A stretch of DNA of 64,000 nucleotides from contig NC_011566.1 of assembly GCF_000014885.1 (NCBI RefSeq), positions 4,710,501 to 4,774,500 on the forward strand. Reading direction: 5' to 3'. A program made the position numbers and the translations under genes. The number at the start of each line of letters is the position of its first letter. Within the stretch, counting starts at the first letter, position 1. This document shows positions 9,301-17,790 of the stretch, piece after piece. The notes under the pieces are model-generated. The model had not been told where the DNA came from. It was given only the letters and a program-made list of their open reading frames with translations, and did not search any database. This DNA is from Shewanella piezotolerans WP3. GTDB taxonomy: Bacteria > Pseudomonadota > Gammaproteobacteria > Enterobacterales > Shewanellaceae.

Positions 9301-9399
9301 ATCGAACAAGCAAGAGAGATCTACCAAGTGTGGGAGCAACACTTCTTGGCTTATAGCCTTGGGGTTAAAGCTTACCAAGTTACGGTGACGAGTGACTAG
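9301..9399 (+). pseudogene. 3' stub of an unknown gene cut by the IS3 element
   Basis: The plus-strand frame is open from the IS edge to a TAG at 9397 and encodes about 32 residues with a coding-like composition (QIEQAREIYQVWEQHF..., ending VTVTSD). There is no start codon. It is therefore the end of a gene whose 5' part was lost in the same event that removed the start of the DUF262-DUF1524 gene. The family is not recognised. Confidence 0.45.
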
Positions 9400-9482
9400 A
9401 CATTATCAGCCCACCCCACTAGATAACTTTATATAAATTGGTATTCTAGGCGCGCACTCTAATGCCTAGGTAAGGAAAAATC

Positions 9483-9827
9483 ATGGAACTATATAAACAA
9501 GAGTTTGGCCAAAACTTTAACTTAGGCTTCGACTTATCCCAGTACCCTTGGTTAATAGACAAAAGCTGGCACAATGATGTATCGCCAAGCTTCTATTTTA
9601 ACGTTGGTCAACAGTACTATGTCTTATGGGTTGATTATGTGGAACTATCTAAACGTGAAACCTCTAATGAACGCTACTTAATTCAAGAAGCTACAAATGA
9701 AGGCGATGAAGCAAACCCTGAAGTTTATAGCTCTAGTGGTGACATCATTTTTGAAAATGAGCTAATCGTAAACCTTAACCAGTTTTTGACGAATTTAAGT
9801 AATTCTCAAGGTCATATTGTTAGTTAA
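9483..9827 (+). CDS. Small acidic protein of unknown function in the island
   Basis: This 114-aa protein starts at ATG 9483 with TAAGGA at 9471-9476. It is rich in aromatic residues in the first half (FGQNFNLGF, YPWLIDKSW, SFYFNVGQQYYVLWVDYV) and is acidic, with no signal peptide, membrane segment or cysteine. The family is not recognised. It stands alone on the plus strand between the IS3 element and the methyltransferase module. A 6-bp inverted repeat (9446-9451 / 9464-9469) lies just upstream and could be an operator. Standing among gene stubs in a defence island, it may be a cargo, immunity or anti-defence gene, but nothing in the sequence decides this. Confidence 0.6.
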   Translation: MELYKQEFGQNFNLGFDLSQYPWLIDKSWHNDVSPSFYFNVGQQYYVLWVDYVELSKRETSNERYLIQEATNEGDEANPEVYSSSGDIIFENELIVNLNQFLTNLSNSQGHIVS

Positions 9828-9953
9828 AATATCCCGCTAACCTTAGTCATATGACAACGAATATCTTTCCCATTAATGTGGTATTCGTGCCACCATTTGT
9901 CGAAATGACTAAGTTCTAATTTCAGGTGTATTGGTACCCCAGATTATTCTCAT
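9824..9953 (-). pseudogene. Possible frameshifted mini-gene downstream of the methyltransferase
   Basis: On the minus strand an ATG at 9953 opens a short frame (MRIIWGTNTPEI...) that stops soon. The neighbouring frame then carries about 35 coding-like residues (LKLELSHFDKWWHEYH, INGKDIRCH) to a TAA at 9824. A single frameshift would join them into a protein of about 43 aa. Its end overlaps the end of the 114-aa gene by a few bases. It is either a decayed gene or a remnant; the family is not recognised. Confidence 0.3.
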
Positions 9954-9964
9954 CAAAAGCAACC

Positions 9965-11497
9965 TTATTCAAGTAACTTCATAACAATATTCCCAATCTG
10001 CTGCGCCAAATATGGTGGCACAGCATTACCTACCTGAACATATTGCTGTGTTCTATTCCCTTCAAATAAATAGTTATCAGGAAATGTCTGTAATCTTGCA
10101 GCTTCTCGAACAGTCAAACTCCGACACTGCTTTGGATCATAGTGAATAAAGTAGTGACCATCTTTAGATATGTGGCTAGTTACCGTTGTCGCGCACTTGT
10201 TTGCAGCTTGGGTACGGAAACGATCTACATGAACCCCCGAATCCCAATTTTCATGATCAGGGGCTAACTCTAACGGGTAATCTCTTGCTTTAGGTGATGT
10301 ACCACCACTTAACTTGGTAAACGCAGCACTAAAAGCATAGCGAAGTAAATCAGAGGTCATATGTCCGCGAGTCGCATGATTTAACACACAACCAGGATGA
10401 CTAGCCAAATACCAGTCTTCAAGATGTGCCGGTATAATCCGCTCAAGTTCTGACACTAGAGAGCTTTGACGCTCTAAATCTAGCATCGGTTCAAGGTTTA
10501 ATTTATCAACAGCACCACTCTCGAATCGCGTTTTCAAAATACGTTCTAACTTTTTAGCATTTATTTGTACTTGGTTTTCCCAATCTTTTTGAATATCTTT
10601 CTGCTTAGATAAGCCACTTCTTAATGGAGGTAAATCAGACAGCACTTGTTCAACAGTTACAGCTTGCTTCATCGGATGAATGGTATCAGGAACATGGGCT
10701 ATGTCTTGTCGTACTCCCAACAAAATCACACGATGCCGTGCTTGAGGGACTCCATAGTTTTCAGAACGAATAAGAAAGTCTGAAGAATCTGGATATTGAG
10801 GATCGCTTGGATCGTTTGCCTCTACAACAAGTGAAAAAACTCTATATTTAGCCACCCCCCTAACTTCTGTGACTAGGCCAGGGTCTCTCAAATCTTGCAA
10901 TATCTGAGGAAACATAACGTTGCCATTAAGTTTGGCAGACAGAATACCACGTACATTTTCCATAACAAATACATCGGGTTGTACTATAGATAATACTTTA
11001 AGGTATTCCTTATATAGGAAATTTCTATGATCATCTTCTGCTTTATAGTCTTTGATTCCCGCATTGCGAGAACGTCCAGCTAAAGAATATGCTTGGCATG
11101 GCGGCCCACCAATGACAACTTTGGGGCCTTGATGAGTTATAATTAATTCACGAATGCGTGAATGGATTAGATCGTTATCTTCACCCAGAGCCCTAGGCTC
11201 TTCTAACGTTTCGTAAATAGCCTCTTGAGCTTGTTGAGGGTATAACTCGAAAATTTCATCCCGAGTTAACTTTCCACGAACATAATTGAAGTAGTCTTCT
11301 AATCCGCCATCTAATACTTTAATTTTTCTGTAGAAGGCTCGCGTTGTTAAAGTTTTATGTGCCGAAGGCTCTTTCTCGACTGATACACCAATCCTGAACG
11401 GTTTGTTACCATCGCCATCAGCTACAGAAGATACCCCCTCTCCAAGCCCGCCAGGCCCCGCAAAAAGGTCGATTACAAGAACTTCACCAGTTTCCAT
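9965..11497 (-). CDS. C5-cytosine DNA methyltransferase
   Basis: This 510-aa protein transfers a methyl group from S-adenosylmethionine to cytosine C5. The conserved motifs appear in order: motif I IDLFAGPGGLGEG (residues 9-21), motif IV GGPPCQAYSLAG with the catalytic Cys, motif VI MENVRG, motif VIII NYGVPQARHRVILLG, a long variable target-recognition region, then motif IX LTVREAARLQTFPDNY and motif X VQVGNAVPP. It is the last gene of the module that begins with the GHKL ATPase at 19302, but 325 bp separate it from the AIPR gene, so it may have its own promoter. That would let methylation be established before the effector genes are expressed. The RBS is poor. Target specificity cannot be read from the sequence. 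Confidence 0.93.
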   Translation of the reverse strand: METGEVLVIDLFAGPGGLGEGVSSVADGDGNKPFRIGVSVEKEPSAHKTLTTRAFYRKIKVLDGGLEDYFNYVRGKLTRDEIFELYPQQAQEAIYETLEEPRALGEDNDLIHSRIRELIITHQGPKVVIGGPPCQAYSLAGRSRNAGIKDYKAEDDHRNFLYKEYLKVLSIVQPDVFVMENVRGILSAKLNGNVMFPQILQDLRDPGLVTEVRGVAKYRVFSLVVEANDPSDPQYPDSSDFLIRSENYGVPQARHRVILLGVRQDIAHVPDTIHPMKQAVTVEQVLSDLPPLRSGLSKQKDIQKDWENQVQINAKKLERILKTRFESGAVDKLNLEPMLDLERQSSLVSELERIIPAHLEDWYLASHPGCVLNHATRGHMTSDLLRYAFSAAFTKLSGGTSPKARDYPLELAPDHENWDSGVHVDRFRTQAANKCATTVTSHISKDGHYFIHYDPKQCRSLTVREAARLQTFPDNYLFEGNRTQQYVQVGNAVPPYLAQQIGNIVMKLLE

Positions 11498-11822
11498 TTA
11501 ACTACTACTATCAATAAAAGAATCCAGGCAATCATACCAGGCTGAAACTGTCGAGCAATAGATTTATCTAATTCCTTTAGATTACTCCTCAACTGCTCTT
11601 ACTTGTTTTTAGTTACTTAATTCACGATGAAAAAACTTCTACTTGTAACCTATAAATTGAACAATTGCCTTGGAGGCGGTACTTTCATAGATACTCCTGC
11701 ACAGATCTATAAGACAATTTCCTTGTAGGGGGAGACTTGGTCACTATAACAATTTACTAAAGTGCCGAACTTTCGACCATGCCATCTCAATAAGTCCATT
11801 TTACCAATTAATTTAAAACAGC
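11498..11822. other. 325-bp gap between the AIPR gene and the methyltransferase gene
   Basis: No gene and no clear terminator were found. Frames crossing this gap are shadows of the AIPR gene end. It is the likely site of a separate methyltransferase promoter, but I could not choose a convincing -35/-10 pair. Confidence 0.5.
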
Positions 11823-13676
11823 TTAAATATTGAGCGCTGCTTTTGTACTCGCTGAAGCCATGAAGCTCTTTAACTCTGATGATCCTTTTACTGCCACCCA
11901 TAACTCTTCCTTTTTAGAATACTCTCCATAATCGTCACTTAAAGAGTACTTTTTAATAAGTTCATTCATAAGGAATAGCAGCTCTTTTAGACACTCTATG
12001 AGTCCATCACTTAAGCATTCCTGTTTCCATATTTTTTGCAAAAGCAATGTGCCATCATTAGTAGTATTAGACCACTTGTAAATAGCAGATATAGCATATG
12101 GTACGGCCGCTGAACGAAGCTGCCCAATAGCATTCTTTCCTTGGCCATACACTTCTTCCATAGTTCTAAATAATATTATTTTGGCTATAAGTTGTTCATA
12201 GAATTCACGGTTGATATCTATGCCGTCACCCTGTTCTGGCTCAATATCTTCAATAAACATGCGAAAAACTTTCTCTCCACCTTTTTTAACGAGATGTGGT
12301 GCATCTCCCCATGCACAATAATATTTGGCGAGTAACTCTTTAGTGAAGCGTTTTTTAGGAGGAAATTCATTCTTTAATTTCTGACCATTTGTACTTTTTC
12401 TAACTTGAGTATTGAAGTCACCTTTTGCTCGCTCAAAAAACCACTTCTTTCCTGATGGGGGCAGGACACTTTCGCTGAGTGATTTTAACTGTACTAATTT
12501 AGGACTACGAGATCGAAGGTCTACTTTAGATACTCTAGATTGACTATTTGAAAACTCACTTATTTTAGAAATTAGATCATCTAAATCCTTAGATTTACTA
12601 GTCTTAGCGATGTTAATCTTAGCCACTACTTTTACATTACTAATATCCAACCCTTCTTTACTAGAAAAATAAATAGAAGCCGTAGTCTGGCCACCATTTA
12701 CAATTTGAAAGTCGTCTAGGCTTTCTAGATACAGTGATTTTTTATAGTAAGATGTTTTTGCTTCTGTAGCAGTGATAGTTAAACCATTATTAAAGGCAAT
12801 GAACTTTTCTGGGTCATCCTTAATAGTTTTCTTAATCCCCTTGTTAACACCTTTGAACTGTAAAAATGAACGAACATTCTTTTCCAATAGCTGACTTGAA
12901 TATCTTTTATAAAGATCGGCCAAAATAGGTGCATCTAAAACACATAAGTAAGATTCAAAATCCGCTTCATCAGCTGCTTTAATAACCTCAATATTCTTGC
13001 CAATTACATCTTTAAAAACGACTTTAAGTGGCTCAGCCCTACCTTGTGAGGCATATATATTCGCCAAGTAATTTAGATCAACAACTCTTCTGATGAAAAG
13101 AAGTTCTTTTGATTGAGCTTTTTTACCTACAACTCTATGTGAGAAACTTTTATTGTTATCTTTATAATGAATAGTACGTAACTGAGGCTCTTCTCCTCTA
13201 AAAGAAACGGTAGCAGATAAAGTTACCAAAAATATTTCAATAACATCAAATTGAGTCAATCCGTCTTCACTTCCTAATTTAGCAACTAGTGGCTTAATAG
13301 GCTCAGATTCTTGGATATTTTTAAGTTTATTTTGAATTGCAGACGAAACTAATCGGATAGCTTTTTTAAACTGTTCTTCATAGTTATTTCGTTGAGATAC
13401 ATAGAAGTCATCATTGCTTTCTGATAAGTAACTATCATCAACTATAAATATTTGTAAGCGCTCGCCAGTGCTATTAACCGTATACCCGTTGATTTTAATT
13501 TTATCGTCATTCGAAAGATAATAAGTATGATTAACATCTTCTGAGTCAACCACTTTAGTCTCTAATAACAATGGCATAACTTCATCAATCAACAAATTTT
13601 GTTGTACAAAACCGTCATCATCTTTGCTAGAGTTTAATAAGTCTTCTCTAGTGTTTAATACTGCGCCTAATTCCAC
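11823..13676 (-). CDS. AIPR-family protein (abortive infection phage resistance)
   Basis: This 617-aa protein has the AIPR core around residues 285-400: FIAFNNGLTITA, then DDFQIVNGGQTTASI, then the ISEFSNSQSRVSKVDLRS block. The family was first seen in an abortive-infection phage-resistance locus and is widespread in defence islands; its biochemical activity is not settled. The start is GTG at 13676, directly after the TAG of the nuclease gene and served by AGGAG at 13685-13689, so the two are translationally coupled. It is markedly AT-rich, like the three genes upstream, suggesting transfer as one block. Its role in the module (effector or sensor) is inferred. Confidence 0.85.
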   Translation of the reverse strand: MELGAVLNTREDLLNSSKDDDGFVQQNLLIDEVMPLLLETKVVDSEDVNHTYYLSNDDKIKINGYTVNSTGERLQIFIVDDSYLSESNDDFYVSQRNNYEEQFKKAIRLVSSAIQNKLKNIQESEPIKPLVAKLGSEDGLTQFDVIEIFLVTLSATVSFRGEEPQLRTIHYKDNNKSFSHRVVGKKAQSKELLFIRRVVDLNYLANIYASQGRAEPLKVVFKDVIGKNIEVIKAADEADFESYLCVLDAPILADLYKRYSSQLLEKNVRSFLQFKGVNKGIKKTIKDDPEKFIAFNNGLTITATEAKTSYYKKSLYLESLDDFQIVNGGQTTASIYFSSKEGLDISNVKVVAKINIAKTSKSKDLDDLISKISEFSNSQSRVSKVDLRSRSPKLVQLKSLSESVLPPSGKKWFFERAKGDFNTQVRKSTNGQKLKNEFPPKKRFTKELLAKYYCAWGDAPHLVKKGGEKVFRMFIEDIEPEQGDGIDINREFYEQLIAKIILFRTMEEVYGQGKNAIGQLRSAAVPYAISAIYKWSNTTNDGTLLLQKIWKQECLSDGLIECLKELLFLMNELIKKYSLSDDYGEYSKKEELWVAVKGSSELKSFMASASTKAALNI

Positions 13677-14636
13677 CTAATAGTTCTCCTGTGAAACTCT
13701 AAACTCTTGTAATTCTCTAACATCTAAATTGTATTTAACTGTCGAAATAGCCTTATGTAACCCAGAGGCTTTAATTTTGGGGAAGTAATCAACATCACAA
13801 TCAAAGGTTTCTGTCATCTTTCTAGCAAACAAAAAACTTGAATACTTTGACAGACCTTCCTCACTAAGATTTTCCTTTTCTAAAGCAGATAAAAGTATAG
13901 TGACATCTCCACTTTTCTTATTTATATGCTCCTTAACTTTCAGGAATAAATCTTTGAGCGATAAGCCATGTTCCGATTCTATAACAGAGATGACTTCTAA
14001 ATTGAGAGGTTTTTCATCAACATTCTCGAGTTGGTATTCACTAGATATTTTTATCACCCTAGAATTTAATGGCTTGGTCTTTACTTCAATTGAGGAGCTG
14101 GAAAACTCAAAATCATGTGATGCACCAAGTGGTCCTACCCACGATTTTAAAATGTTATCGATCGGAACACTTGAACATGCGACTTGAATTAGTTTTAGTA
14201 AATAACTCAATTCCCCCCAGAGCCCTATTACTCTCTCTTTACTCAGTTTTTTATCTAAAGTTTTTGTAAAAAATGTACTCCACTTTAAATAGCTAGTTAT
14301 GAAGTTTTTAGATGCTTCTTCTGCGTTAGCGGTGTTTTTTATTGAATCAATTAAAGAAATAATTAGGTCATCGAACAATGATGTAAAGTCTGAGTCTAAT
14401 AATTTAATTTGGAGATAATGCCCTTGCTTGACAAAAAGCAACTCTAAGTTATCGTTATTTAGAGCATCAAATTTAGGAGTAAATGAGGAAGGAAGATAAA
14501 TTAATATCGCATGACTCGATTTTTCGTCAACAGCCAAAAAAACCTCTAACGGCCCACCAGACTCAAATCTGATTGTGCTTAAACCAGAATCAATCTCTTG
14601 AGATTCTAATAGTTTCCATTTATCACTTAACTCCAT
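13677..14636 (-). CDS. PD-(D/E)XK motif nuclease, DUF4420 family
   Basis: This is a 319-aa protein. The nuclease-like signature lies in the middle: LWGELSYLL (helix with E), then GASHDFEFSSSSIEVKT, which supplies D and the ExK pair of the PD-(D/E)XK fold. The C-terminal third is mixed alpha/beta without recognised motifs. The start codon overlaps the stop of the Z1 helicase gene as TAATG, and the next gene starts immediately after its TAG, so this is a tight operon. DUF4420 proteins are known companions of Z1 helicases and MORC-like ATPases in restriction-type loci. Cleavage of DNA is the expected activity, not demonstrated. Confidence 0.82.
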   Translation of the reverse strand: MELSDKWKLLESQEIDSGLSTIRFESGGPLEVFLAVDEKSSHAILIYLPSSFTPKFDALNNDNLELLFVKQGHYLQIKLLDSDFTSLFDDLIISLIDSIKNTANAEEASKNFITSYLKWSTFFTKTLDKKLSKERVIGLWGELSYLLKLIQVACSSVPIDNILKSWVGPLGASHDFEFSSSSIEVKTKPLNSRVIKISSEYQLENVDEKPLNLEVISVIESEHGLSLKDLFLKVKEHINKKSGDVTILLSALEKENLSEEGLSKYSSFLFARKMTETFDCDVDYFPKIKASGLHKAISTVKYNLDVRELQEFRVSQENY

Positions 14637-17600
14637 TATATCTCCGCGTCTGTTGGTAATAATTCATCCGAAGCTTCATCTTGATCTTCATCTGGTATTT
14701 CTAGATCATAATCACCTTTAACATACTCTCCACAAGGGTCTAGCTTTCTTGATATTGGAGGGAAACCCATTGCCATGCCAACCAATGGTTCATTAAGTAA
14801 TTGGCCTCTTTCTTTCAATAGCCTTTGAATATTAGTGTCTACTTTGCCAGGAACTTGATTGAAAACGTAGTGGGGATCAAATAAATAAAATATAAGCACA
14901 CCTTGGTTTTGAGTTAGCTTTTCTCGATATATTCTTTCCGGTTTGGTTTTTCGTTGAGCTTTTATTAGAGCCTCTTCTTCGCTTATATTTGGGTCATCTT
15001 TTAAAATTTCAAACACTTTTTGAATGATAAATTCTTTTTCAGCTAAAAGTATTTGGTCCTCTTCAAGAGCAACCTTCATATCTGTTCCTCCGCTCATTAT
15101 ATTCGCAGATGAACCAGTAGGTTTAAATCTCTGATCTTTTATGAACTCATCATAAAAATGATTGCCTTTCTCTTGAGCAGGCCCTGTTCGAATCGCTAAT
15201 TGAACATCTTCAGGTAAGCCTGTGTCATCAGAGGTGAGTATTCCTAAACCACTATATTTAGAAGCTGAACCTGTCAATTTAATTGCTATGGTCCAAGATG
15301 TTAGTAAGTTTTTTTCAACACACTTATTTACGTATTGTTTTATCAGATTATTTCTAGCCTCATCAAAATTGTTATTTAATTCAATGATTTTGATGAGCTC
15401 TTTAGAAGATACTGTGGTAGTAAGTAATGATTCATTTATCTTGGCAGCAGAAAACAAAGGAGAAACAATGCCTTTAAAATCAGCCCATACTCTACTAATT
15501 TTTTCTTTAGTAATATCAAGCTCTGTTGTCATTACTAGAGAGTCTTGGTACGACCATTTTATGCTTGTTGTATTTTTCAAAATAGTTGGACGGGTAATCT
15601 GTAAAACTCCAGGGTGCTTTCTAACCCTTAATTCAAAATCTCTTGGAGTTCCCTTTTGATCCATCTTTTTGAATTCTTCTTTTAACTCATCAATACATAA
15701 AGATGTTGAATCATATTTAGAAATTAAATCCCTAGATGTAAATAATTTGCAGCAGTCTAAATAGCCTGGTCGATAACCAAACCATCGACCCATTTGCAGG
15801 AGAGAGTCTGAATAGTTTGTCGAACGTACAAAATAGCTAACCGTTAAGCCTTCAAGAGTAAAGCCTCTAGATAATCTATTCCCCCCAATAGCGATAACTT
15901 TGCGAGGTTTTTCATCTTGGTATTTAAGATCTTTTCCTGTAGTGCTGTTTAATGCCAGAACTTCAATATTTGACACCGCATCCACCAATAAGGGGCTTAT
16001 AGAATCAAACGAGACTGGCTGCATGTAGTCATCAATATAATTTTCAGGTAAATGACTATGAATAGAACCGACAATTTCAGCGCAATAGTCAGACCAAACC
16101 TTTTCAAATTTTCGATAGATAGAATTTGCGCCATTTGGCTTATCCATTTTTAACCTAGTCTCGATATCGATATAAAAATCATTAATTAGCTTACTAGATT
16201 TATTTTGCCATGAAGTGAATCTTGAAATATGCACAAGCATAGTATTATGAGGTTGGTATACTTTAGAGAGAATAAGGTCTTTTCGTCTAGTTTCTCTAAC
16301 CGCAATACCAAGAACAAAGCACATCACAGCATCTTTGATACTGTTAGGTAAATCAATTGGGAAATTATCGACAGACTTGGAGGCTCGAGTGCCCTTTTTA
16401 TATTCACTAAATGAAGCAAAGTCTAAATAATGACCAAACTTGCCTACTTTATTTTCCCAGTCTTGTTTATTGTCAAATCGTTCAACACCAATTACGTCAT
16501 CACCATCTTCCGTTACTCGACTTGGAAAGTCTGCTGTATAGTCATCAATATCAAATACAACCGGAAGTTTTTTGCTTGGTTGTAGCGTTTCAAAAATTCG
16601 ATGAGCACCTATGTAATTGGTGGGGGTATCTAAAAGAAATATAAAGTCATCAGGAAATAGATTATCGACTTGATCGAATAAATGTTCTGTATTTTCCTTT
16701 ATTTTTTTCTTTGAGCCTTCCTTTTTTATTTCAAGGACACTCCACATTTCTTCTGATGCAGAATTTCTATCTTGAATGACATTAGCGAATGGAGTTGCTG
16801 TGTATCCCAAATAAGACTTTTTATGAAAGATACCTAATATTGCTCTAATGTGACCATTAATTTTTGACGCATAATTTTGACCTTTATGCCCCTCATTATT
16901 AAGCGAAGCATTGTCAGCTTCATCATCAATAATTAATAAAGGCAGGTTGTGCTTAGTTGCATCTTTAGGCAAGTTGTCTTTTAGCCAAAGTAAGATATTT
17001 TTCAATATGCTGACGTTTTTTTTACAAACCATGATATTGGTTTGATTTAAGGAGAAGTCAGCATTAGCTAAAGGTCTGCTAAAGTCTTCGTCTTCAGATG
17101 TAATTGAAACAACTTGGAAAACACTTTCATCACCTTGATGGCCAAAAGCTTGTCTAAGACCAACACCTTTACCATCACCAATTACGTCTTTGTCTATCCG
17201 GGCTTGTGTTTGTGACCTGAGATCATCCATAATTCCTGATAAAACAATAATCAGCTTATAACCAGAGTCTAGCGCTCTATTGATTACAGCATTAAAATTC
17301 CCTGTTTTACCTGACTGCACATCACCATCGACAAGACCTTTAACAAAAGTAGCCGATTGACTCTTAGGATCCGCCAATTTACTTAAAATTTTATAGCTCG
17401 AGTTTTTAATTTCTTCTACTACTGTATCTGCACGTCCTTGTCCACGCAAATACTCTAAGTACCTTTCAGTATAATTCCATGTAATTTCATTTTCTCTAGA
17501 ATTATTTAGCCAAGTTGATTTATTCTTTGATAAAAGGTTGGGGGCTTTTATTGTTGTGACATGATTTGATTGAACCTCTTTTCTAACAACTTCAAAGTAA

Positions 17601-17785
17601 CTTTCAAAGGTTTCTCTATCTATATTTGGCCAATTTAAATGCTCAGCAACAATTGCTAAACTAGAAAATATTCTATCAGCCAATTCTAAACGTACTTGCT
17701 CTAAAGATTCAAAACTTGCTGTTTTTAAGTGCTCTTTAATTTTATCTTTGATTGCATCTTGGTATTTAAAACGATAGTTATCCAT
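14636..17785 (-). CDS. Z1-domain superfamily II helicase/ATPase
   Basis: This is a 1049-aa protein. Walker A is GDVQSGKTG (residues 154-162), followed by IIVLSGIMDDLRSQT (motif Ia region), the DEAD-like LLIIDDEADNASLN, and YLGYTATPFANV (motif III, TAT). The Z1 signature follows: AIGGNRLSRGFTLEGLTV then QMGRWFGYRPGY (motifs V and VI). The C-terminus is acidic. Z1 proteins are SF2 translocases found next to MORC-like ATPases, DUF4420 nucleases and DNA methyltransferases. It starts 5 bp after the GHKL ATPase stop and overlaps the nuclease start, so it is central in the operon. Its likely job is ATP-driven DNA tracking that positions or activates the nuclease. Confidence 0.88.
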   Translation of the reverse strand: MDNYRFKYQDAIKDKIKEHLKTASFESLEQVRLELADRIFSSLAIVAEHLNWPNIDRETFESYFEVVRKEVQSNHVTTIKAPNLLSKNKSTWLNNSRENEITWNYTERYLEYLRGQGRADTVVEEIKNSSYKILSKLADPKSQSATFVKGLVDGDVQSGKTGNFNAVINRALDSGYKLIIVLSGIMDDLRSQTQARIDKDVIGDGKGVGLRQAFGHQGDESVFQVVSITSEDEDFSRPLANADFSLNQTNIMVCKKNVSILKNILLWLKDNLPKDATKHNLPLLIIDDEADNASLNNEGHKGQNYASKINGHIRAILGIFHKKSYLGYTATPFANVIQDRNSASEEMWSVLEIKKEGSKKKIKENTEHLFDQVDNLFPDDFIFLLDTPTNYIGAHRIFETLQPSKKLPVVFDIDDYTADFPSRVTEDGDDVIGVERFDNKQDWENKVGKFGHYLDFASFSEYKKGTRASKSVDNFPIDLPNSIKDAVMCFVLGIAVRETRRKDLILSKVYQPHNTMLVHISRFTSWQNKSSKLINDFYIDIETRLKMDKPNGANSIYRKFEKVWSDYCAEIVGSIHSHLPENYIDDYMQPVSFDSISPLLVDAVSNIEVLALNSTTGKDLKYQDEKPRKVIAIGGNRLSRGFTLEGLTVSYFVRSTNYSDSLLQMGRWFGYRPGYLDCCKLFTSRDLISKYDSTSLCIDELKEEFKKMDQKGTPRDFELRVRKHPGVLQITRPTILKNTTSIKWSYQDSLVMTTELDITKEKISRVWADFKGIVSPLFSAAKINESLLTTTVSSKELIKIIELNNNFDEARNNLIKQYVNKCVEKNLLTSWTIAIKLTGSASKYSGLGILTSDDTGLPEDVQLAIRTGPAQEKGNHFYDEFIKDQRFKPTGSSANIMSGGTDMKVALEEDQILLAEKEFIIQKVFEILKDDPNISEEEALIKAQRKTKPERIYREKLTQNQGVLIFYLFDPHYVFNQVPGKVDTNIQRLLKERGQLLNEPLVGMAMGFPPISRKLDPCGEYVKGDYDLEIPDEDQDEASDELLPTDAEI

Positions 17786-17790
17786 ATCTG

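Noticed and set aside
9420..9960. Integron cassette around the 114-aa gene
   Set aside because: No attC-type paired core sites (GTTRRRY / RYYYAAC) or integrase were found on either side.
11707..11901. 64-codon minus-strand frame at the end of the AIPR gene
   Set aside because: It overlaps the AIPR 3' end in another frame and shows no sign of being separately translated.
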